Assembly (NCBI RefSeq): GCF_001426085.1
Contig: NZ_LMRR01000019.1
Span: 1 to 43,263, forward strand
Source: Rhodococcus sp. Leaf278
Lineage (GTDB): Bacteria > Actinomycetota > Actinomycetes > Mycobacteriales > Mycobacteriaceae
Direction: 5' to 3'
Length of the DNA: 43,263 nt
Position 1 is the first letter of the stretch. Each line of letters begins with the position of its first letter. Positions 37,361 to 43,263 of this stretch are shown here, one piece after another. The translations under genes and the position numbers were made by a program. The notes beneath the pieces were generated by a model. It worked only from the letters and a program-made list of their open reading frames with translations. It was not told where the DNA came from and did not search any database.

Positions 37361-39130
37361 TTACAGGGCAGCTCGATCGGCGTTTGCAGTGGCCAGCAGC
37401 TCCTCGGCGTGCGCACGACCGGTCTCCGTGTCGTCCAGACCCGCGAGCATTCTGGCGAGCTCGACGACCCGCTCCGACGACGAGAGCGTCCGAACTCCAC
37501 TGTTCGCCGCGCCCTTCTTCGCATCGGTCTTGTCGACCACCAGATGTGTGTCGGCGAACGCTGCGACCTGAGGCAAGTGGGTGACGACGATGACCTGATG
37601 GGTGCGAGCCAACCGGCCGAGCCGACGCCCGACCTCGACGGCAGCGCGACCACCGACTCCGGCGTCGACCTCGTCGAAGACCATCGTCGCGCCCTTGTCC
37701 GAGCCCGCCAGCACCACCTCGAGCGCCAACATCACCCGTGAGAGCTCACCGCCGGACGCACTCTTGCTGATCGGCAGAGCCTGCGCACCGTCGTGGGCGG
37801 ACAGACGAAACTCGACCTCGTCCACGCCGTTGCTCCCGGCATGCAGTTCGGTGCCGTCGACGACGATCGGAGCGGTGTCCGACGGTCCGGCGGGCAACGC
37901 TCGAACATCGATCTGCAGCTTGGCCTTTCCCATCGCCAACCCCGCCAGCTCGACGCTGACCGCCTTCGAAAGCTTCACCGACGCCTTCGTGCGGGCCGCA
38001 CTGAGCTTCTGTGCCGCCGCCGCGACGTCGACGGCAGCCGCGTCGACCTTGGCACTCAATTCAGCCAAGGCGTCGGCCGAAGTGTCGATGTGCGAGAGGC
38101 GCTCGCGGGCATCCTCCGCCCAGGCGATGACACCGTCGACGTCGGCGGCGTACTTGCGCGTCAACGACTTCAGTTCGGCCTGGCGGTTCAGGATCGCGTC
38201 GAGCGCATTCGGATCGGACGGCAGATCCGTCAGGTACGAGGTGAGATCGGCACCGATGTCTCCCACGATGGCCATCGCGTCGTTCAGTCGCGGCAGCAGC
38301 TCCGTCAGAGCAGTGTCGTCGGCGTGCTCCAAGCGAGAACGAGCCTCGCCCAGCAGATACAGTGCAGACGCGGTGTCCGACGCCTCCTCGGTGCTCCCCA
38401 CAAGGGCCGCCGAGGCACCCTCCGCGGTCTCGCGCAGCGAATCCAGATCACCCAGCCGACGGACGTCCTCGGCCACCGAACGATCCTCCCCCGGCTCCGG
38501 TGCGAGAGAGTCGATCTCCTGCAGACCGAATTGCAGACGGTCGGCTTCCTGCGCCAGCTCGCGACTGCGTTCGGTGCGGTCGATCAACTCGTTGCGCGCG
38601 TCGAGCCACGTCTTGCGTGCGGTGCGGTACTTCGAGACCAGGGACGCCACCGCGTCGCCGGCAAATCTGTCCAGAGCACCGAGTTGCTGGTCGGGCCGAA
38701 GCAGGCGCAGCTGGTCGTTCTGACCGTGCACCGTCAGCAACGAGTCGGTGAAGTTCGACAGAACCGATGCGGGCACACTGCGCCCACCGAGGTGCGCACG
38801 AGAGCGACCGTCGGAGTTGACAGTGCGGACGGCAATGATCGAATTGTCCTCGTCACGTTGGCCTCCCGAGGACTCGAGCACCTTGTCGACGTCGTCGATC
38901 ACCTGCTCCGACGCGGTATCGGTACTGAATCGCCCTTCGACCACAGCACGCTGCGCGCCCAGCCGAACCCGGCCTGCATCGGCGCGGGCACCCGACAACA
39001 GGTGCAGGCTCGTGACCACCATGGTCTTGCCGGCGCCGGTTTCACCGGTGAGTACGGTCAGCCCCTCGTGAAACTGTGCGCTGGCACCGGAAATGACTCC
39101 GAGGCTGTCGATCCGAATCTCTTCGAGCAT
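37361..39130 (-). CDS. recN: DNA repair ATPase RecN
   Basis: This is a 589-residue SMC-like protein of double-strand break repair. Walker A is LTGETGAGKTMVVTSLHLLS near residue 30. A long coiled coil follows (about 150-370). The ABC signature is SASGGELSRVMLALEVVL and Walker B is TMVFDEVDAGVGG. It ends with HQVIVVTHLPQVAAFADTHL. ATG 39130 directly follows AGGTAGGG, which overlaps the nadK stop codon. Confidence 0.96.
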   Translation of the reverse strand: MLEEIRIDSLGVISGASAQFHEGLTVLTGETGAGKTMVVTSLHLLSGARADAGRVRLGAQRAVVEGRFSTDTASEQVIDDVDKVLESSGGQRDEDNSIIAVRTVNSDGRSRAHLGGRSVPASVLSNFTDSLLTVHGQNDQLRLLRPDQQLGALDRFAGDAVASLVSKYRTARKTWLDARNELIDRTERSRELAQEADRLQFGLQEIDSLAPEPGEDRSVAEDVRRLGDLDSLRETAEGASAALVGSTEEASDTASALYLLGEARSRLEHADDTALTELLPRLNDAMAIVGDIGADLTSYLTDLPSDPNALDAILNRQAELKSLTRKYAADVDGVIAWAEDARERLSHIDTSADALAELSAKVDAAAVDVAAAAQKLSAARTKASVKLSKAVSVELAGLAMGKAKLQIDVRALPAGPSDTAPIVVDGTELHAGSNGVDEVEFRLSAHDGAQALPISKSASGGELSRVMLALEVVLAGSDKGATMVFDEVDAGVGGRAAVEVGRRLGRLARTHQVIVVTHLPQVAAFADTHLVVDKTDAKKGAANSGVRTLSSSERVVELARMLAGLDDTETGRAHAEELLATANADRAAL

Positions 39131-39132
39131 CC

Positions 39133-40098
39133 CTACCTCGCTCTCCCCCGCCACCCTGTTACGGGCAGTTCGAATTTCTTGACCATTCGGTCGGCGAACG
39201 GCGCCGAATCGAGTCGGACCCATTTGATCGGTGACGCGCCCCGCACCACCTCGACGCGAGCACCGGCCGGAAGGCTCAGCGTGCGCCTGCCGTCACAGAA
39301 TACGAACCCCGCATGTCCGCCCGCATCGATCTCGACTGCGACGATCGACTCGGGACTGGTGACGAGCGGTCGCGCGAACAAAGCATGTGCATTGCTCGGA
39401 ATGACCAGTATCGCTTCGAGTTCCGGCCAGACCACAGGTCCACCGGCCGAGAAGGCGTATGCCGTCGAGCCCGTCGGTGTGGAGACCAGGACTCCGTCGC
39501 AGCCGAAAGCGGAAACCGGTCGACCGTCGACTTCGAGCACCACCTCGAGCACTCCGAGCCGGGACCCGTTCTCGATACTCGCCTCGTTCAACGCCCATCC
39601 GCGATCGACCACCTGATCTCCGACGCGAACAGCGATGTCCAAGGTCATGCGCTGCTCGATCCGGTAATTACCGGCAATGACGCGGGCCAGAGCATCTTCG
39701 AGATGGTCGGCCTCCGCCTCGGCGAGAAAGCCTACGTGGCCGAGGTTGATGCCGAGAACCGGAATGGAGGCTGCTTGCGCGAGTTCGGCTGCGCGCAGAA
39801 AGGTTCCGTCACCGCCCAGAACCAGGACCATCTCGCAGCCGACCGCCGCGTCGGGGCCGAATTCCACGACGTTGAGCTTCATGTCCGCCACGAACACGTG
39901 GTCGTGCTCTTCCGTATCGGAGGCTTCGATCTTCGATGGCTCGACCTCGTCCACCAGCACGCGCAGACAGATGCCTGCTTCGTCGAACACTTTGCCCACT
40001 CGGCGTGCAGTCTCGGCGATGTCCGGTCGACCAGGATGAGCGACGAGAAGAATCTCTCGCGACGACTCCAGTTCCGGTGCTGCGTGGGACGGAGTCAC
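39133..40098 (-). CDS. nadK: NAD kinase
   Basis: This is a 321-residue ATP- or polyphosphate-dependent NAD kinase that makes NADP. The motifs are [29 protein letters not shown] and [20 protein letters not shown] 40098 overlaps the tlyA stop (GTGA) and gives the family length; the longer frame is basic shadow sequence of tlyA. The order tlyA-nadK-recN is shared with mycobacteria. Confidence 0.96.
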   Translation of the reverse strand: MTPSHAAPELESSREILLVAHPGRPDIAETARRVGKVFDEAGICLRVLVDEVEPSKIEASDTEEHDHVFVADMKLNVVEFGPDAAVGCEMVLVLGGDGTFLRAAELAQAASIPVLGINLGHVGFLAEAEADHLEDALARVIAGNYRIEQRMTLDIAVRVGDQVVDRGWALNEASIENGSRLGVLEVVLEVDGRPVSAFGCDGVLVSTPTGSTAYAFSAGGPVVWPELEAILVIPSNAHALFARPLVTSPESIVAVEIDAGGHAGFVFCDGRRTLSLPAGARVEVVRGASPIKWVRLDSAPFADRMVKKFELPVTGWRGRAR

Positions 40099-40916
40099 TG
40101 TGGTCCTTCCTCGATCGCGAGCCGTACGAGTTCCGGGATGTCGGAACTCGGCAGATCCTCGCCTGCACCTGCGCTCAGCCACAAAAAGTACTCGACGTTG
40201 CCCGACGGGCCCGGCAGCGGGCTTGCCGCCACCGCGCGAACAGTCAGATCCAGGCCGACGGCCGCGTTCGCCACGTCCTCGACGGCCTCGGCTCGCAGCG
40301 CGGGATCTCGTACGACGCCGCCGGCACCCACGCGATCCTTTCCGACCTCGAATTGCGGTTTGACCATCAGCACCATGTCGGTGCCCGGCGTCGAGCAAGC
40401 GACGAAAGCCGGAAGGACGAGTTTCAGCGAGATGAACGACAGGTCGGCCACGATCACGTCCACGGGTCCACCGATCGTCTCGGCGTCGATCGACCGGACG
40501 TTGGTGCGGTCGATGACGTGGACACGATCGTCGGACTGCAGCCGCCACACCAGCTGGCCGTACCCGACGTCGACGGCAACCACCTCGCGTACTCCTCGAC
40601 TGAGGAGAACATCGGTGAATCCACCGGTGGACGCACCGGCGTCGAGGCAACGAGCATGCTCGACGGTCAAACCCAGCGGCCCGAACGCGTCGAGAGCCCC
40701 GAGCAGCTTGTGGGCACCGCGTGAGGCCCAACTTACCTCGTTGTCTTCTTCGGCCACCAGTAGCGGGGTACCCGGCTCCACCGCCGTTGCCGGTTTGGAG
40801 GCCACGGTCCCGGCGATCTTCACCCGACCGGACTCGATCAATTCCGACGCGTGTTCGCGAGATCTCGCCAACCCGCGGCGAACCAACTCCGCGTCGACGC
40901 GTGCGCGACGAGCCAC
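40095..40916 (-). CDS. tlyA: rRNA 2'-O-methyltransferase TlyA
   Basis: This is a 273-residue protein. An S4 RNA-binding domain lies at residues 4-60 ([20 protein letters not shown]). The methyltransferase domain has the SAM motif [16 protein letters not shown] and catalytic-site segments [11 protein letters not shown] and LMVKPQFE. TlyA methylates 16S C1409 and 23S C1920 and thereby gives capreomycin sensitivity in mycobacteria. The start is GTG 40916, one base after the previous stop. Confidence 0.95.
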   Translation of the reverse strand: MARRARVDAELVRRGLARSREHASELIESGRVKIAGTVASKPATAVEPGTPLLVAEEDNEVSWASRGAHKLLGALDAFGPLGLTVEHARCLDAGASTGGFTDVLLSRGVREVVAVDVGYGQLVWRLQSDDRVHVIDRTNVRSIDAETIGGPVDVIVADLSFISLKLVLPAFVACSTPGTDMVLMVKPQFEVGKDRVGAGGVVRDPALRAEAVEDVANAAVGLDLTVRAVAASPLPGPSGNVEYFLWLSAGAGEDLPSSDIPELVRLAIEEGPQ

Positions 40917-40917
40917 G

Positions 40918-41160
40918 TCAGGTCTTGTCGACGGTGGTCAGGGCGCGTACGAGCACCTCGTGCGCGCGATCCAGCAGACTTGCGTCGCGCGCCAGTGCGT
41001 CCGAGTCGACGGCCTCGGATTCGTCGTCGGATACCGACTCGATCGTGAGCTGACTCAACAGCGAGGAAACCTCGGCGCGGATGGCGTCCGGATCGGCCGA
41101 CGACTCATCGCCGACACCGCTCGGCCGGTGCTGCCCTGGTAGTGGAATAGACGTGCTCAT
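40918..41160 (-). CDS. Small conserved acidic protein upstream of tlyA
   Basis: This is an 80-residue protein (MSTSIPLPGQHRPSGVGDES) with an acidic, helical C-terminal half (ALARDASLLDRAHEVLVRAL). No domain is recognised. Its place between the HAD phosphatase and tlyA matches the small Rv1693 gene of M. tuberculosis, which supports it as a real gene. It is part of the same operon, since its stop lies one base before the tlyA start. Confidence 0.75.
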   Translation of the reverse strand: MSTSIPLPGQHRPSGVGDESSADPDAIRAEVSSLLSQLTIESVSDDESEAVDSDALARDASLLDRAHEVLVRALTTVDKT

Positions 41161-41224
41161 CGCCCTTCACGCTATCGGATGGGTACGACGAATGCCCGAT
41201 CGCCGCCGCTCTCCGGGCCCTGGG

Positions 41225-42214
41225 TCAACACCCGAGCAGCGACTGCAGATCGCCTAGGCGATTTCCCTCGAAGCGCACCTCCGTGAACTCGGAGCCCGAC
41301 CACGCAACGTGCAGCACAGCCAGAGCGCCTTCGAACACATCCGGCTCCGTGTCGCTGTCGAACCGCACCGACAGCACTCCGCCATCGATATCGACCGTCC
41401 AACCGTTCTTGCTGCCGACGCGAGACGCGGACTCGTCCTGGTTGAGCACCCCGAGGTCAGGGCCGATGTGAGTGGGTCGCAGATGCTGGGGAGCACCGAG
41501 CAGCTCAGCTGCAGTGCTCACCCCGGTCAACACCAGTAGTGACGGCAGCCCGATTTCATTGGCTCCCGCGATGTCTGTGTCCAGGCGGTCTCCGACGACC
41601 AACGCCGAATGCGCTCGGCTGCGCTCGATGGCGTCGTGCATGATCGGCGCGGCAGGCTTGCCCGCAACGATCGGCTCGACGTCGGTGGCGTTGCGAACCG
41701 CTGCGACCATCGAGCCATTTCCCAGAACCAGCCCTCGCTCGGTCGGCAAAGTGGCATCGGTGTTCGTTGCAACCCAGAGGGCACCCGCTCGGATAGCGAG
41801 GACTGCCTCGGCGAGCATCTTCCAGCCTGTATCGACAGAGTGCCCCTGCACCACTGCGACCGGGTCTGCGTCGGCAGATCTGACCGGCTCGAGGCCGACC
41901 TTGGATACCTCGTTCGCCAACGCGTCGGTACCGACCACCAGTACGCGCGAACCCGCGTCCAACTTGCCCGCGAGAACACCCGCAGCGGCCTCGGAACTGG
42001 TGACCACGAACTCCGCAGACGTGTCGAACCCGAGACTACGAAGGTGCTCGGCAACGTCCTGAGGGGCACGACTGGCATTGTTCGTCACGAAGTACTGCTT
42101 CTCGGAACCACCCGAAAGCGCTTCCACTGCACCGGGAATGGGGTCCTTGCCGGCGTAGACGGTGCCGTCGAGGTCGAGAAGCAGGACGTCGTGGGCGTCG
42201 CGCAGCAGCGTCAC
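41225..42214 (-). CDS. HAD-superfamily IIA phosphatase
   Basis: This is a 329-residue protein. Motif I is VLLLDLDGTVYAGKDPIPGA (nucleophile Asp), motif II is FVTNNASRAPQDVAEHL, and motif III/IV is KPAAPIMHDAI with VVGDRLDTDIAGANEIGLPS. This is the NagD/phosphoglycolate phosphatase subfamily. The M. tuberculosis counterpart Rv1692 is described as a glycerol 3-phosphate phosphatase. About 70 C-terminal residues form an extra domain as in that enzyme. GTG 42214 overlaps the TPR gene stop. Confidence 0.9.
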   Translation of the reverse strand: MTLLRDAHDVLLLDLDGTVYAGKDPIPGAVEALSGGSEKQYFVTNNASRAPQDVAEHLRSLGFDTSAEFVVTSSEAAAGVLAGKLDAGSRVLVVGTDALANEVSKVGLEPVRSADADPVAVVQGHSVDTGWKMLAEAVLAIRAGALWVATNTDATLPTERGLVLGNGSMVAAVRNATDVEPIVAGKPAAPIMHDAIERSRAHSALVVGDRLDTDIAGANEIGLPSLLVLTGVSTAAELLGAPQHLRPTHIGPDLGVLNQDESASRVGSKNGWTVDIDGGVLSVRFDSDTEPDVFEGALAVLHVAWSGSEFTEVRFEGNRLGDLQSLLGC

Positions 42215-43092
42215 TGACTGCCTCCGGACAACTCCTCGACCCGCTCTTCTGCGTCGGTCTCACCATCGACATCGGCCGCAGCGGCATTGAGGAACCACTT
42301 GACGCCCTCGTCGACGCGACCTGCCGCCACGAGCGCGTCGGCGTAGACGTAGAACAGGCGAGCCGCAGCGGTTCCCGAGCGCGAGGCGTCGAGATCCGGG
42401 GTCTGCAGAGTGACGACGGCCTGGTCGTACTGGTTCAGGTCCATTCGGGCGCCAGCCACGACGATCCGGAGCTCCGACGCTTCCTCGCCGGTCAACTCAC
42501 GAGCCTCGTCGCTGCGACCGAGTTCGATGGCGCGCTCGGGACGGCCGAGTCCGCGTTCACAGTCGGCCATGACAGCGATCAGACCTGGCCCGCCTGCCAT
42601 ACGCCGGGCGGCGCGGAGCTCGGACAGGGCTTCGGCCCACTCACCGGCGTGGTAGGCCGCGATACCCGCAGTTTCACGAACGACGGCGATACGACCTGCT
42701 CGCTGACGAGCAGCGCGCGCATGCAGCAGCGCCAACTGCGGATCGTCGTCGAGGAGCCTGCTGGTCATCACGAGGTGACGGGCTACAGCAGTAGCGTTGT
42801 TCTTGTCCAAGCTCAGCAGGTCACGACGCACGGCCGGCTCGAGTTGGCCGGCTTCGACCTCGTCAGGCAGATCCGGCTCGTCGGGGCGCGGGGGTCGACG
42901 GTCGGAGGATGCACTGTTACCGCGGCGATCGCCGGAGAACCCACCTTCACCGCCACGCCTACGGGGAGGACCGTCCGAACGACGCGGGTCGCCGCGACGG
43001 TCCTGAGCGCGGGGGTTGCGATCTCGGGATTCGCTCGGGCGGTTGCCGCCATCGCCTCGAGAGGGGCGACGATCGTTGTTGTCTTCCGACAC
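42211..43092 (-). CDS. TPR-repeat protein with disordered Arg/Gly-rich N-terminus
   Basis: This is a 293-residue protein. The first 75 residues are disordered and rich in Arg, Gly, Asp and Pro. The rest is helical tetratricopeptide-like repeats (LALLHARAARQRAGRIAVVR, AAYHAGEWAEALSELRAARR, YVYADALVAAGRVDEGVKWF), suited to protein binding. GTG 43092 is chosen for GAAAGGA six nt upstream. It matches Rv1691 in position. The molecular role is unknown. It is the first gene after the rRNA terminator. Confidence 0.88.
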   Translation of the reverse strand: MSEDNNDRRPSRGDGGNRPSESRDRNPRAQDRRGDPRRSDGPPRRRGGEGGFSGDRRGNSASSDRRPPRPDEPDLPDEVEAGQLEPAVRRDLLSLDKNNATAVARHLVMTSRLLDDDPQLALLHARAARQRAGRIAVVRETAGIAAYHAGEWAEALSELRAARRMAGGPGLIAVMADCERGLGRPERAIELGRSDEARELTGEEASELRIVVAGARMDLNQYDQAVVTLQTPDLDASRSGTAAARLFYVYADALVAAGRVDEGVKWFLNAAAADVDGETDAEERVEELSGGSQ

Positions 43093-43127
43093 GGGCGTCC
43101 TTTCGGATTTTGGATACAAAACGCAAA

Positions 43128-43154
43128 AAGGGGACCCACCAAGTGGGTCCCCTT
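43128..43154 (-). terminator. rRNA operon terminator
   Basis: GGGGACCCAC and GTGGGTCCCC form a perfect 10-bp stem, extended by A-T pairs. On the minus strand it is followed by TTTTTGCG. It lies about 12 nt past the 5S rRNA 3' end. Confidence 0.9.
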
Positions 43155-43166
43155 CTTACAACGGGT

Positions 43167-43263
43167 GTTCGGCGGTGTCCTACTCTCCCACACCCTGTCG
43201 AGTGCAGTACCATCGGCGCTGGAGGGCTTAGCTTCCGGGTTCGGAATGGGACCGGGCGTTTCC
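43167..43263 (-). rRNA. 5S rRNA (3' part; 5' end outside window)
   Basis: The minus strand reads CCATTCCGAACCCGGAAGCT, then GCGCCGATGGTACTGC and GTGGGAGAGTAGGACACCGC, which are conserved segments of actinobacterial 5S rRNA. The first 20-25 nt are cut off by the window edge. The 3' end is placed near 43167. The 23S and 16S genes should lie to the right. Confidence 0.95.

Noticed and set aside
37793..39616. 607-codon plus-strand ORF opposite recN
   Set aside because: High-GC codon use keeps the antisense frame open; the translation is Arg/Gln-rich with no motif, while recN is complete on the other strand. The same holds for the 525-codon ORF at 33329-34906 opposite pyrG.

Overview
This is a chromosomal segment of a high-GC actinobacterium, most likely Rhodococcus or a close relative in the Nocardiaceae. 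The right part (about 25.7-43.3 kb) carries genes in the order known from Mycobacterium tuberculosis Rv1691-Rv1713: a TPR protein, HAD phosphatase, tlyA, nadK, recN, steA, the steB/mctB gene, pyrG, a Nudix hydrolase, xerD, a parA-like gene, scpA, scpB, rluB, cmk and der. All are on the minus strand and most overlap by 4 nt. The segment starts with the 3' part of a 5S rRNA gene and its terminator, and ends with der, a hairpin and tRNA-Pro(GGG). No taxonomic search was possible, so the organism call rests on this synteny and on the protein sequences.

The left 25.6 kb is accessory DNA beside tRNA-Pro. From left to right: (1) an integrative-element module with a cut-off ParA ATPase, a gene-poor stretch holding six GGATGT sites, an excisionase-like HTH protein, an XRE repressor and a tyrosine integrase (1-3887); (2) a three-gene minus-strand operon of unknown function (4252-6860); (3) a small ORF with a leaderless-type promoter, and a degenerate methyltransferase joined to a DUF2087-like winged helix (7421-9255); (4) a minus-strand cluster that looks like a new class of RiPP (ribosomally made, modified peptide) pathway (15307 down to 9351); (5) a probable antiphage module, made of a 2103-residue nuclease-STAND NTPase of Avs type and a small overlapping partner gene (15437-22388); (6) a soluble Hanks-type kinase (22525-23949); (7) a frameshifted tyrosine recombinase beside tRNA-Pro (24101-25223).

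The most interesting part is the RiPP-like cluster. Its precursor is almost entirely five tandem copies of a 14-residue unit, FADDATAPQAAKVA. The five 42-bp DNA copies differ mainly by synonymous changes. The precursor is coupled by an ATGA overlap to an upstream Cys/His-rich protein. It is followed by a strong hairpin with a T-run, as expected for an attenuator that keeps precursor transcripts above enzyme transcripts. Next come a JmjC/cupin-type Fe(II)/2-oxoglutarate oxygenase (HxD...H), an MFS exporter, a protein with one and perhaps two PqqD-like winged-helix domains, a class I SAM methyltransferase and a PLP enzyme of the D-threonine/3-hydroxyaspartate aldolase fold, which carries a frameshift. 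A pathway of hydroxylation (perhaps on the Asp-Asp pair), methylation, trimming and export is my inference. I recognise no described RiPP class with this set of genes.

In the core part, xerD, parA-like, scpA and scpB serve chromosome dimer resolution and segregation. steA and steB/mctB act in cell separation or at the envelope. pyrG and cmk act in pyrimidine nucleotide metabolism. tlyA, rluB and der act on the ribosome.
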